64,000 nucleotides of DNA from Halospina sp040196175 (lineage in GTDB: Bacteria > Pseudomonadota > Gammaproteobacteria > Pseudomonadales > Oleiphilaceae). Both the position numbers and the translations under genes were made by a program. The stretch spans positions 992,001-1,056,000 of the forward strand of contig NZ_JBEFNF010000001.1 of assembly GCF_040196175.1 (NCBI RefSeq). Direction: 5' to 3'. The notes under the pieces are model-generated. The model ran no database searches. It saw only the letters and a list, made by a program, of their open reading frames with translations, and was not told where the DNA came from. Below are positions 42,984 to 51,995 of this stretch, in pieces (the stretch's first letter is position 1; each line of letters begins with the position of its first letter).

Positions 42984-44264
42984 TCACGTGCTCCTATCAG
43001 TCAGGTTGCCACCGGCAACAATGCAGGGACGACGGTTGTCGGGCTTGCCCATCAGCAGCTGTATGTTGCCTATGCGCCGCTCGCTGAAGCCTGCCTGGCA
43101 ATAGGCGAAGTAATACCGCCAAAGGCGGAGAAAGGCATCTGAATAGCCGAGGCTGCTGATAGCGTCCCGGTTGGCTTCGAAGCGCTCACGCCAGCAGTCC
43201 AGAGTGCGTGCGTAGTGCAGGCCAATGTCTTCGGCGTGACTGAAAACCAGATCCGAGTGGTCGCGGACCGCAGCGAGTATTGCGCCCAGTGATGGAATAA
43301 AACTGCCGGGGAATATATAGCGCTGGATGAAATCCACGTTCTTCAGGGCACGCTCGTAGCGCTGCTCCGGGAGCGTGATAGCCTGGATCAGAGCGAGACC
43401 ATCCGGCTCGAGCAGCGCGCTGAGTTGCTCCATGTATTCGCCCAGAAACTGCGGGCCCACGGCCTCGATCATCTCGATGGAAACGAGCTTGTCGTAAGTG
43501 CCCTCGAGATTGCGGTAATCCTCGAAAAGGAGGGTGACACGATCCTCAAGCCCCTCGGCGGCGATCTGTTCGCGGGCCCATTCGTGTTGCTGAGCGGATA
43601 TGGTCGTAGTGGTGACGTGGCAGCCATAGTGGCGTGCGGCGTGCAGGGCAAAGCCGCCCCAGCCGGTGCCGATCTCCACCACTTGGTCATTAGGGTGAAG
43701 GGCCAGCTTCTGGCAGATGCGATCCAGCTTGTAACGGGACGCTTCTTCGAGGGTACTCTCTGGCGACGGAAAAATGGCGGCCGAATACATCATCGTCGGA
43801 TCGAGGAAGTGCGCAAACAAATCGTTGCCGAGATCGTAGTGCGCCTCGATGTTCTTGCGCGCGCCGGTACGTGTGTTGCGGTTGAGCCAGTGCAGTGACC
43901 GGCGCGCCGGGCGGGCGACCCAGGAGACCCTATCCTCGAAGCCGTTCATGCGGTCATTGTTGCGGGCGAAGAGGCGCAGCAGGCCAACCAGATCAGGCGA
44001 ATCCCAATCGCCGGCGACATAAGCCTCGGCGGCACCGATGCTTCCCCCGGAGACCATATCGCGCCAGGCAGAGGGGTCGTGCACGGTCAGCTGCACCGGA
44101 TAGTGAATGCCGTCGTCGCGTCCGAACCAGGTTTCTCGGTCGCCTTCGGTTACGCACAGCTGACCCTGTCCCAGGTTACGCAGTGTGGTCGCAACCATTG
44201 CGCGCGCCCAGTGATCGATGGGGGCGAGTGAAGAGCGGATGTTTGAGGTTTTCAGATTTTCCAT
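42984..44264 (-). CDS. Cyclopropane-fatty-acyl-phospholipid synthase-like methyltransferase
   Basis: 426 residues. An N-terminal lipid-binding part (1-115) precedes a SAM domain: NIEAHYDLGNDLFAHFLDPT, MMYSAAIF, VVEIGTGWGGFALHAARHYG and SIEMIEAVG. The C-terminal bicarbonate/active-site region is FIQRYIFPGSFIPS and YARTLDCWRERF. It should add a methylene or methyl group to the double bond of unsaturated phospholipid acyl chains. The presence of a desaturase and FAD enzyme in the same operon allows a methylated or furan product instead of a plain cyclopropane ring. Confidence 0.9.
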   Translation of the reverse strand: MENLKTSNIRSSLAPIDHWARAMVATTLRNLGQGQLCVTEGDRETWFGRDDGIHYPVQLTVHDPSAWRDMVSGGSIGAAEAYVAGDWDSPDLVGLLRLFARNNDRMNGFEDRVSWVARPARRSLHWLNRNTRTGARKNIEAHYDLGNDLFAHFLDPTMMYSAAIFPSPESTLEEASRYKLDRICQKLALHPNDQVVEIGTGWGGFALHAARHYGCHVTTTTISAQQHEWAREQIAAEGLEDRVTLLFEDYRNLEGTYDKLVSIEMIEAVGPQFLGEYMEQLSALLEPDGLALIQAITLPEQRYERALKNVDFIQRYIFPGSFIPSLGAILAAVRDHSDLVFSHAEDIGLHYARTLDCWRERFEANRDAISSLGYSDAFLRLWRYYFAYCQAGFSERRIGNIQLLMGKPDNRRPCIVAGGNLTDRST

Positions 44265-45136
44265 GATGTAACCGTTCCGAACTGATTCGATGGTGCGTTG
44301 TCCGAGCCTGACAGCCCAGGTTCAAGATTGCTGGCGGATGCTCCTTGCCACTGTGGGTGATCGTGGAAAACCGCGCCTTTGCGCCAGAGCCGGAAAGCGT
44401 TCAGGTGGATACCCAGGCTGGCTTTGATGGTTTCCATGGGGAAACGCCGCAACGCATGCTGCGCCACCTGCGTGGTAAGCTGCTGACGGTTCACCGCCAG
44501 GGTGGCGTCGAAAACCTTGCCCTCGCCGCCGCGCACGTTCATGTGTATTTGCAGACCGTTAGGATGAAACCCGAATAGCCAGTCGTAGTCCTGTTCCATG
44601 GGATTGAAGGGGGACACATGAAAATGCTTGGCGAAGCGGTATCGTAGCGAACGCCAGCCATTGGTCGTCTCCGTAATAGCGCCGCCCGTAAGCACATAGC
44701 TGTGCCGCTGCTTCCAGGGCGTATTGGTGATCTGGGCCAGGATCGCTTCAGGAACCGGATTCGGATGTGAGTCCGCGTATTCGGAGTAGCAGAAATAGAA
44801 ACTTACAGGGTTGAAGATCCACCCCCCGTAGCGCGGATGGGTTACCAGTTCAATAGGCCCGGCGGGCCGTTTGCCGGTGGCAATTTCCACATGCCGCCGC
44901 ACTGCGCCTTCAAGCGACCCGTTGCCCGGCTGGAAGTAGTCTCTGCGCCGGAACCAGACCCGATTGAGTCGGCGGGTGGCGATACCAGAATGCAGGGCGG
45001 GGAGCTGATCCCATTCATCCAGCCGGATGGCGTACATCCCGAGCGGGTAATCAAACGCATGCCTCACTGGCGTCATGCGTCGGTGGCGGATGCTGCCTTC
45101 CAGAAACTGGCTCTTGAGGGCCTCACCAGTCATCAC
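44252..45136 (-). CDS. DUF1365 family protein
   Basis: 294 residues with the family segments GSIRHRRMTPVRHAFDYPLGM, PRYGGWIFNPVSFYFCY and KHFHVSPFNPMEQDY. Members are linked to cfa-like methyltransferases and an FAD oxidoreductase throughout proteobacteria, where they are tied to lipid modification under photo-oxidative stress. The biochemical role is unknown. It overlaps both neighbours (4 and 13 bp). Confidence 0.88.
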   Translation of the reverse strand: MMTGEALKSQFLEGSIRHRRMTPVRHAFDYPLGMYAIRLDEWDQLPALHSGIATRRLNRVWFRRRDYFQPGNGSLEGAVRRHVEIATGKRPAGPIELVTHPRYGGWIFNPVSFYFCYSEYADSHPNPVPEAILAQITNTPWKQRHSYVLTGGAITETTNGWRSLRYRFAKHFHVSPFNPMEQDYDWLFGFHPNGLQIHMNVRGGEGKVFDATLAVNRQQLTTQVAQHALRRFPMETIKASLGIHLNAFRLWRKGAVFHDHPQWQGASASNLEPGLSGSDNAPSNQFGTVTSWKI

Positions 45137-46395
45137 AGCGTTTCTCCCAGTGCCTCACACACACGAAGGGCGCTTTGCACCCCATCCTCGTGGAAGCCGT
45201 TAAACCAATAGGCACCACAGTAATGGGTACGATGCTGGCCTCCGATACGTTCATACTGGTTCTGGGCATCGACGCCTTCCAGTGTGAAGCGCGGATGTGA
45301 GTAGCTGAACCGCTTGATGATGCGCGCAGGATCAATGTCGTGCGCACGGTTCAGTGTCACACAGAAGGTTTCAGGCGCATCGCGGAAATTCTGCAGGATG
45401 TTCATGTTGTAGGTGACAGAAACCGCCTCATCCGGGGACGCCGGCAGGTGATAGTTCCAGGCTGCCCAGGCGCGACGGTTGTTTGGCAGTACGCCGGTGT
45501 CGGTGTGCAGAATCACATCGTTTGACTGATAGGGCAGGGCACCGAGGATGTGGCGTTCATCGTCCGTGGCCCGCGCCAGCATGGCCAGCGCCTGATCCGC
45601 GTGAGTGGCGATGATGACCTGATCAAAGTGCTCATTGCCACGCCGGGAGGTCAGGGTGACGCCTTCGTTATCCCGTGTGATGGCGTTGACCGGCGTCTGG
45701 GTGTACACGCGCTCACCCAGCGGCTTGACCAGCCCGGGAATATAGGCCTCGGAGCCGCCCTGGATGACCCGCCAGGTGGGACGATCCGCGACTGACAGCA
45801 TGCCGTGGTTGTTGAAAAAACGCAGGAAAAATCGTAATGGGAACCGATCCATATCGCTCTCTGAGGCTGACCAGATCGCGGCGCCCATTGGAATGATGTA
45901 ATGCTGGCGGAAATACTGCGAAAAGCGGTGACGTTCCAGGTAGTGACCAAGTGTTTCATCCGCACTGATCCGGTCATCGACAAGGTCATCCCGGGTGAGG
46001 CGGTTGAACCTCAGAATCTCACGGACCATGTTCAGAAAGCGAGCGTTAATGAGGTTGCTGCGCTGGGCAAAGAGAGCGTTCAGGCTGGTGCCGTTGTACT
46101 CAAGGCCGGTAGCGCCTCCGTGCACGCTGAAGCTCATGCTGGATGGCTCGGAGGCCACGCCAATGCGGTTCATGATCCGCATAAAATCCGGATAGGTCCA
46201 ATCGTTGTAGACAATGAAGCCGGTGTTGACGGGCCAGTATTGGCCCGCGGCTTGCACGTGCTCAGTGTTGGTGTGACCTCCCAGCTCTTGCTTGGCCTCG
46301 TAAAGGTGAACTTCATGGCTGCGGCTTAAAAGCCAGCTGCACACAAGGCCCGAGATGCCACTGCCAATAACGGCGATACGCTGTGGGTTGCTCAT
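45133..46395 (-). CDS. FAD-dependent oxidoreductase (amine oxidase/desaturase-like)
   Basis: 420 residues. The N-terminal FAD loop is AVIGSGISGLVCSWLLSRSH, followed by VHLYEAKQELGGHTNT as in carotenoid-desaturase and amine-oxidase flavoproteins. The C-terminus GAYWFNGFHEDGVQSAL closes the FAD site. Members beside DUF1365 and cfa-like genes are proposed to oxidise the methylated acyl chain. It overlaps DUF1365 by 4 bp and follows the SDR by 8 bp. Confidence 0.86.
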   Translation of the reverse strand: MSNPQRIAVIGSGISGLVCSWLLSRSHEVHLYEAKQELGGHTNTEHVQAAGQYWPVNTGFIVYNDWTYPDFMRIMNRIGVASEPSSMSFSVHGGATGLEYNGTSLNALFAQRSNLINARFLNMVREILRFNRLTRDDLVDDRISADETLGHYLERHRFSQYFRQHYIIPMGAAIWSASESDMDRFPLRFFLRFFNNHGMLSVADRPTWRVIQGGSEAYIPGLVKPLGERVYTQTPVNAITRDNEGVTLTSRRGNEHFDQVIIATHADQALAMLARATDDERHILGALPYQSNDVILHTDTGVLPNNRRAWAAWNYHLPASPDEAVSVTYNMNILQNFRDAPETFCVTLNRAHDIDPARIIKRFSYSHPRFTLEGVDAQNQYERIGGQHRTHYCGAYWFNGFHEDGVQSALRVCEALGETL

Positions 46396-46403
46396 GGTGG
46401 AGA

Positions 46404-47195
46404 TCAGCTTGTCTCCTGGGCGTTGCGGGCCATGCTCGCGGCCATACGGTCACGCATGGATCGCGGCAGGCAGGTCATCAGTTTCAGCATGAGCGTGAAA
46501 CGCTTGGGAAAGTGGATATCGGGTTTGTGCCTGGTGAGATCGCGCACCATGATGCGAGCAGCATCCTCCGCTTCCATCAAAAACGGCATCGAAAAATCGT
46601 TCTGGTCTGTAAGCGGAGTACGGACAAAACCAGGGGAAACGAGCGAAACATCAATCCCTTCACTCGTCAGGTCCGCACGCAGGGATTCAGTGAGGTAGGC
46701 GAGGCCGGCTTTGGAGGCACCGTAGGCTTCTGCGCGAGTGAAAGGAAACCACCAGGCGGATGAACCGACAACGGCAAGCAATGGTTTACGCTCATGCCTT
46801 GGACTGGTTCGCAGAACAGGCAGTACCGCCCCTATGGCACGGGCTGTTCCCACGACGTTGGTATTAACCACCCGTGAGACCAGTTCGGCATCAAAATCCG
46901 GAAGATCCATGTATTCACAGGTGCCCGCATTCAGTATTGCCCAGTCGATGGGCGCCATGGAACTCAGCTGTTCGCTGAAATATCGACAATCATCAATGCT
47001 GGTCACGTCGCCTGGCAACGGGATGACTGAGGGGCCATATTCGGCCGCGATCTCATCCAGTTTCTGGCGGCTGCGGCCAGTGGCAATAACCCTGTGCCCC
47101 TGCTTCACGAGCTCCGCCAGCACGGCAAGACCAATGCCGGAAGTCGCTCCAGTGAGCCAGACAGTGAGGCTGTTTATACCGTACTCATTGCTCAT
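46404..47195 (-). CDS. Short-chain dehydrogenase/reductase
   Basis: 263 residues from the ATG at 47195, which is nine bases after AGGAG and directly follows the stop of the upstream gene. The cofactor motif is TGATSGIG. Arg residues after strand 2 (TGRSRQ) suggest NADP(H). NAG is in ILNAGTCEY, and the catalytic Ser...YxxxK is GSSAWWFPFTRAEAYGASK. Substrate unknown; the operon suggests a lipid-derived carbonyl. Confidence 0.87.
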   Translation of the reverse strand: MSNEYGINSLTVWLTGATSGIGLAVLAELVKQGHRVIATGRSRQKLDEIAAEYGPSVIPLPGDVTSIDDCRYFSEQLSSMAPIDWAILNAGTCEYMDLPDFDAELVSRVVNTNVVGTARAIGAVLPVLRTSPRHERKPLLAVVGSSAWWFPFTRAEAYGASKAGLAYLTESLRADLTSEGIDVSLVSPGFVRTPLTDQNDFSMPFLMEAEDAARIMVRDLTRHKPDIHFPKRFTLMLKLMTCLPRSMRDRMAASMARNAQETS

Positions 47196-47623
47196 GCTGC
47201 TCTGCTCCTGATCCATTGAATGATCCGCCCAATCAATGGAATGTTCTCGTAGAGAAGTTTGCCCGCGTCGTAGTAATCGCGGTGAAAAATGATCAAGTCG
47301 TCCTGCCCCTGCAAAAGGCTTACGCCTTCAACGAAAAACGCTTTGCCGCCAGCCAATCTCGGGTGCTCAAGCGTCATGCTCCATGGCAACAAAACACTGT
47401 GGGCGTTCTTAGCAGACTCGCCGAAGTCGAACTCACACCGAGTGACGTTGGTGTAAGCAGAGCGCAGATAACTGGCAAGTGCCTCTGTGCCCCGGCGCTC
47501 GGTCAGCGGATCCCGAAACAGAACCCGATCGTGGTAACACTCGTCCATCAACTTATCGATGTCAGGTGGCGTATCGTTAAACAGTGTCTGGAAGCGGCTA
47601 ACCTGCTTACTGCTTAGCATCAT
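47192..47623 (-). CDS. NTF2/SnoaL-like protein
   Basis: 143 residues from the ATG at 47623 (AGAGG seven bases upstream). A small alpha+beta cone fold of the SnoaL/NTF2 type, with the pattern LMDECYHDRVLFRDPLTERRG and DLIIFHRDYYDAGKLLY. Such proteins bind hydrophobic ligands or catalyse isomerisation. Members are common in cfa-DUF1365 clusters. It overlaps the desaturase gene by 17 bp. Confidence 0.8.
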   Translation of the reverse strand: MMLSSKQVSRFQTLFNDTPPDIDKLMDECYHDRVLFRDPLTERRGTEALASYLRSAYTNVTRCEFDFGESAKNAHSVLLPWSMTLEHPRLAGGKAFFVEGVSLLQGQDDLIIFHRDYYDAGKLLYENIPLIGRIIQWIRSRAA

Positions 47624-48572
47624 AGCTATGCCTCTGACGATCCCTCTCAAGTGTCTCTTCATAGACGGCTTTAGGAATCGGTTTTAAGTTATGGATGATT
47701 CCCACTTTTTCGAGCAACCAAAGCATGTAGAAGGTGATATCGATCTCCCACCAGCGAAAGCCCTGACGTGCGGAAGTGGGCCACCGATGGTGATTGTTAT
47801 GCCAGCCTTCGCCCAGGGTGAGCAGAGCCAGAAAGAAGTTGTTCCGGCTGTCGTCTGCTGTTTGGAAACGGCGGCGCCCCCAGACGTGGGCCAGTGAGTT
47901 GATGGAGACGGTGCCGTGGAAGACCGCAACCGTGGAAATAAAGAACCCCCAGACGGTCAGCTGTGGACCACTGGTACCCAGCCATGGAGCCCAGGTGGCG
48001 AGCGCCTCACCCAACGCATAAATGCCGATCAGGCAGGCAAGGGGAACGATAGCGTCGAAACGGTTAAGAAATTTCAGCTCCGGATAGCGCGCCCAGTCGC
48101 CGACGCGCCGATAATCGGTCAGGAAGGCCGCGTCGCAGGTAAACCACCCCACATGTGACCACCAGAAGCCTTGCTGCTCCGGCGAATGAAGGTCTTGTTC
48201 GGTGTCGGAATGCTGATGATGGTGGCGGTGATGGGCCGCCCACCAGAGAGGCCCACGCTGTACGGCGCTGGAGCCAATCACGGCAAACACGAACTGCCAG
48301 AAGCGGTTGGTACTGAATGTCTTGTGAGCGAAATACCGGTGGTAGAAGCCGGTTATGGCAAACATCCGTAGTACGAAAAAGCCGATCGCGAACCAGAGCG
48401 CGATGGGGCTGAACCCTACCCAGATCACACCCAGGCAGCCGAGATGCAATGCAATAAACGGAATGATCCTGATCCAATTAAGGCGGGTACTGGTCCTGTC
48501 AATATGTTCGGCGCCGGCTTCGGAGTCGAACCAACGCAGGATGCTGTAAAAAAGGTTGCGTGCCTGTGCCAT
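47607..48572 (-). CDS. Acyl-CoA/acyl-lipid delta-9 desaturase
   Basis: 321 residues, integral membrane diiron desaturase. The three histidine boxes are complete: HRYFAH, HRHHHQH and HNNHH, between two pairs of TM helices. It should introduce a cis double bond into saturated acyl chains, giving the substrate for the methyltransferase three to four genes downstream. It is the first gene of the operon, so its upstream region (48573-48713) should carry the promoter. Confidence 0.92.
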   Translation of the reverse strand: MAQARNLFYSILRWFDSEAGAEHIDRTSTRLNWIRIIPFIALHLGCLGVIWVGFSPIALWFAIGFFVLRMFAITGFYHRYFAHKTFSTNRFWQFVFAVIGSSAVQRGPLWWAAHHRHHHQHSDTEQDLHSPEQQGFWWSHVGWFTCDAAFLTDYRRVGDWARYPELKFLNRFDAIVPLACLIGIYALGEALATWAPWLGTSGPQLTVWGFFISTVAVFHGTVSINSLAHVWGRRRFQTADDSRNNFFLALLTLGEGWHNNHHRWPTSARQGFRWWEIDITFYMLWLLEKVGIIHNLKPIPKAVYEETLERDRQRHSYDAKQ

Positions 48573-48713
48573 GATGCGATTGCCTGCTGAAATGGAGGTT
48601 ACTCTGATTGTGTTGCTTTAAATCACGAAGTAAAAGGCTATACGCCGGACGCTGGTGGCCGGATCAGGGGATTCTGCCGTCAGCGCATTGATCGACGTGA
48701 TTGTCGAAACCAA
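48573..48713. other. Upstream region of the lipid operon
   Basis: 141 bp between two minus-strand genes. It should carry the promoter of the desaturase operon. No hexamer pair strong enough to call was found. Confidence 0.35.
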
Positions 48714-50180
48714 TCAGCTCCGGAGAGGCTCGGGCAACCGATAGAAATGGACAATGGTGCTGTCGGCGAATTTCTGGAAGAAGGTGGACATATCCGTGAT
48801 CCGTTCCAGGTGGCGTTTTCCGGTTATCGCATCCTTGGCAAGGACCTGGATGCCATCAAAGTAGTCACGGATGTGCGAGAACCGGGCATGCATGGTGCAG
48901 GAGACGATTTGCTCTAGCGGTGAACCCAGCGCCTCTGAAAGGTAGTAGCGGTGGGCCTCAATCGCCTCCGTGTCCAGTCCTTCCTGCGTATCCAGATGAA
49001 TCAGGCGGATTCTGTCGACGACGCAGCGTGAGCAGCTGGCTTGGTTGGCGCGGGCCTTGCGACGGAAAGCCTCCCAGAAAAACGTATCCGTGACCTCCGC
49101 AAAGTTGCGGATATCTCCCAGGCAGTCATCCACCCAGTCCAGTATGTCCTGATCTTCCAGAACTTCGTTGATGGCCTGGCGCAGCAGCCAATCGAAGCCC
49201 AGGGCGGTTTTATGGGCATAGACCTTGCGATACATTTGATAACGGGAATAGACGAAGTCTTCCATCGCCCCGAGGCCTTTCTGGGTTACTGCCAGTCCGA
49301 GCCAGGGGGAGTCCAGACTCCACCCGAAACGCAGGTTGTTCAGCAGGTGATCCAGATTGAAACCACCAATGGTTACTGAGGAGTGGAAGCCGTCACGCAG
49401 CATGTAGTCCGCACGGTCGGCATCAATCTCGCCAGAGACGACCGACGACAGCAGATCCATCACCAACCGGGGAATGGCCGCGTCCTCAAGTGCTCCGGCT
49501 TGCGCATCCGGGCCGGCAATGAAGGCCCAGAACGTGCGCGCGTAATGCTGGAAGCGCTCACCGGGCGAGGGTTCAGTGGTCTCCATGACCCCGAGCACAT
49601 CCTGGATCTCGATGCCGAAGCGCCCTGGCAGGTCCATATCCGAGAGCACCTCCCAGGCGATGCGTACCGAGTAGTGCTCATGCTCCAGCACGCGTGGTTC
49701 TTCCGGGTAGAAAGCGCTGACGTCAATCTCTTGCCATAGCTGTGCGAAGCGCCCTGGGGCCTGCATCAGTCGCTGTATACGGTCGGCTTGATTGAATTGG
49801 TGCGAAAAGCTGGAGTGGCCGCTGTCGTGCAGCAAACAGGCCAGACGGATGACCTTGGCCATGTAGTCGATCGCGTCCAGCTGCTCAAAAGTCATTTCGG
49901 GGTGACGGCTGAGCTGGCGTTCTCTGAGGTAGGCGTCCATCATGGCGCGGAACATCCGGTCGCCCACGTGCATCACCCCAATGCTGTGTAGAAACCGCGA
50001 ATGGGTGGCTCCTGGGAAAACCAGGCTCAGGATGTCGTTCTGGCAGATGTTGCGCAGGCGCTGGAAGAGGCGGTGATCGATGACCTCGACTTCATGGCGG
50101 TGGAGGCGGATGCCCCCGTGGACCGGATCCATAATGAGTTTGTCATAGGCTCCAAGAAGGTCGTCCAGGGCACTTCGCAT
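48714..50180 (-). CDS. HD-superfamily phosphohydrolase (dNTPase/SAMHD1-like)
   Basis: 488 residues. The N-terminus KLIMDPVHGGIRL precedes the metal-binding HD set: RFLHSIGVMH, LLHDSGHSSFSHQF and the later Asp in DADRADYMLRDG. This arrangement is that of SAMHD1-like and YdhJ/YwfO proteins, which hydrolyse dNTPs or related phosphates. Substrate is not known. It is a single gene, divergent from the PP2C regulator. Confidence 0.85.
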   Translation of the reverse strand: MRSALDDLLGAYDKLIMDPVHGGIRLHRHEVEVIDHRLFQRLRNICQNDILSLVFPGATHSRFLHSIGVMHVGDRMFRAMMDAYLRERQLSRHPEMTFEQLDAIDYMAKVIRLACLLHDSGHSSFSHQFNQADRIQRLMQAPGRFAQLWQEIDVSAFYPEEPRVLEHEHYSVRIAWEVLSDMDLPGRFGIEIQDVLGVMETTEPSPGERFQHYARTFWAFIAGPDAQAGALEDAAIPRLVMDLLSSVVSGEIDADRADYMLRDGFHSSVTIGGFNLDHLLNNLRFGWSLDSPWLGLAVTQKGLGAMEDFVYSRYQMYRKVYAHKTALGFDWLLRQAINEVLEDQDILDWVDDCLGDIRNFAEVTDTFFWEAFRRKARANQASCSRCVVDRIRLIHLDTQEGLDTEAIEAHRYYLSEALGSPLEQIVSCTMHARFSHIRDYFDGIQVLAKDAITGKRHLERITDMSTFFQKFADSTIVHFYRLPEPLRS

Positions 50181-50294
50181 AGGGCTTTCCGCTTGCCTAA
50201 GTTACATAACAAGGCCAGACTCTAGCACACCAATCACGCCCGCGTACTATCACCGCGGCGGGCCGGATATTTGCTGTCGCTGGGAGCGGTGTCC

Positions 50295-51482
50295 ATGTCC
50301 ACCCGCACGGAACAGATTCTGATCATTGACCCGGATGCTGGCAGCCGCAAAGAGCTGTGCCGCCATCTCCAGAACCGGGGCTATTACGTGACCGCCTGTG
50401 AGAGCCTCGCGGAGGGCCTGGTGAGCCTCGGCGATGCCCCCCCAGACGTGATTTTTGCGGATCTTCTGCCACAACCTATCGGAGAGCTGGCGCAACAAGC
50501 AGCCATTGGTGAAGTGGAAGTGCCTGTCATTGCGCTGATGACCGCTGAAACAGCTCGAGAGGTGGTTGCCGCTATGCGCGCCGGCGCCTCGGAGGTGGTG
50601 CTCAAACCACTGCAGGACAAAAGCTTTGTGGATGACGCGCTGGGCAAGCTTTTTGAGCGGGTGCGGGTAGCGCGGCTCAACGAGGTCTACCGTGAGGAGC
50701 TCGAGCGCAAGAACCTGAACCTGCGGGAAGGGATTTCTGAGCTGCGGGCAGACCAGAGCGCCGGGCGCAAAGTTCAGATGAAAATGCTCCCTGATCCGGA
50801 TCAAGAGATGGCGGGAGTGTTTGTCACCCACCGGATCAAGCCATCGCTGTATCTCAGCGGTGATTTTCTGGACTACATGAAACTGGATGATCATCTCAGT
50901 CTAGTGTATATCGCGGATGTCTCCGGTCATGGCGCCAGCAGCGCGTTCGTTACTGTACTCCTGAAAAACCTCACCAATCGGCTTCAGCGCAATTTCCGGC
51001 GCGGCTCGAGCGAGGATATTCTGGATCCTGAGCGGTTCCTGCAGCGGGTCAATCACGAACTTCTGGAAACCGGGCTCGGCAAACACGTCACCCTTTTTGT
51101 GGCGCTGGTTGATAGCCGCCAGGGTGAGTTGCGCTATTCCGTTGGCGGCCACTTCCCCATGCCGATTCTGCTGGATGATCAGGGGGCCCGCTTTCTGGAA
51201 GGCAGCGGCCTGCCCGTGGGGCTCTTCAGCGAGCCGGATTGGAAACATTACAGCGAGCCGCTTAACCAGGGGTTCCGCCTGATTCTATTTTCTGACGGCA
51301 TTCTTGAAGTGATCCATGCCCCAAGCCTGGATCAGAAGGAAAAACGGTTACTTGAACTCGTGCAATCTGGGCGTCACACTGTCGAAAGACTCAGTGAGTC
51401 GTTACAGATCGAGGCAATGGAAGAACTTCCCGATGACATTGCCATAGTGACGGTGACCGACGGGCGTGCTGCTGATGAGTGA
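50295..51482 (+). CDS. Response regulator with PP2C (RsbU-type) phosphatase
   Basis: 395 residues: receiver domain (1-125; the phospho-acceptor Asp in DVIFADLLPQ), a coiled linker (ERKNLNLREGISELRAD) and a SpoIIE/PP2C phosphatase domain (about 150-395; metal-binding Asp in SGDFLDY and ADVSGHGASSAF, then FSDGILE). It should dephosphorylate the STAS protein encoded next. Compared with HsbR of Pseudomonas it lacks the C-terminal anti-sigma kinase domain. The ATG at 50295 is chosen because the residues upstream are not receiver-like. Confidence 0.87.
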   Translation: MSTRTEQILIIDPDAGSRKELCRHLQNRGYYVTACESLAEGLVSLGDAPPDVIFADLLPQPIGELAQQAAIGEVEVPVIALMTAETAREVVAAMRAGASEVVLKPLQDKSFVDDALGKLFERVRVARLNEVYREELERKNLNLREGISELRADQSAGRKVQMKMLPDPDQEMAGVFVTHRIKPSLYLSGDFLDYMKLDDHLSLVYIADVSGHGASSAFVTVLLKNLTNRLQRNFRRGSSEDILDPERFLQRVNHELLETGLGKHVTLFVALVDSRQGELRYSVGGHFPMPILLDDQGARFLEGSGLPVGLFSEPDWKHYSEPLNQGFRLILFSDGILEVIHAPSLDQKEKRLLELVQSGRHTVERLSESLQIEAMEELPDDIAIVTVTDGRAADE

Positions 51483-51963
51483 TTGCAAGATCCTGCAGGC
51501 TCAGGAGCGGGGTATATACGTACTCAAGTTCATCGGAGAAGTGCGTCTCAACCTCTGCTCGACGCTGGATCAGATCATTGAAGAGATGTTCAGCAACCCC
51601 GAGTTCCGGACGGTGGTCGTGGATCTCACTGAGACGGAGGTGATCGACAGCACCACGCTAGGGCTGCTGGCTAAGATCGCCATGGCGTCCGAAGAACGCA
51701 GTCACTTCCTGCCCACGCTTATTACCACCAACCCGGACGTCACCCGCATTATCCATTCCATGGGGTTCGATCGCATTTTTCTGATCGTGCGTGAGCCTGC
51801 GCGGGATCCCGAGGAGCTCGAAGAGATTCCGCTGATGCGCGCCAGCGAGCAGGAAGTGCGTGATAAGGTGTTGGATGCACACCGGACCCTGATGAGTATG
51901 AACCATCACAATCAGGAACAGTTCCAGAACCTGGTGCACGCTCTGGAATGCGAAGCCCCCTGA
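51475..51963 (+). CDS. STAS-domain anti-sigma factor antagonist (HsbA-like)
   Basis: 162 residues. A STAS fold with the phospho-acceptor Ser59 in EVIDSTTLGLL, followed by a charged C-terminal helix rich in His and Gln. Length and neighbour match HsbA, which in Pseudomonas switches between an anti-sigma factor (FlgM) and a diguanylate cyclase. It overlaps the phosphatase gene by 8 bp. The partner kinase and sigma factor are not in this window. Confidence 0.85.
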   Translation: MSDCKILQAQERGIYVLKFIGEVRLNLCSTLDQIIEEMFSNPEFRTVVVDLTETEVIDSTTLGLLAKIAMASEERSHFLPTLITTNPDVTRIIHSMGFDRIFLIVREPARDPEELEEIPLMRASEQEVRDKVLDAHRTLMSMNHHNQEQFQNLVHALECEAP

Positions 51964-51995
51964 ACCCATCTACAAGGACCGAATAAGCCCGTCTC

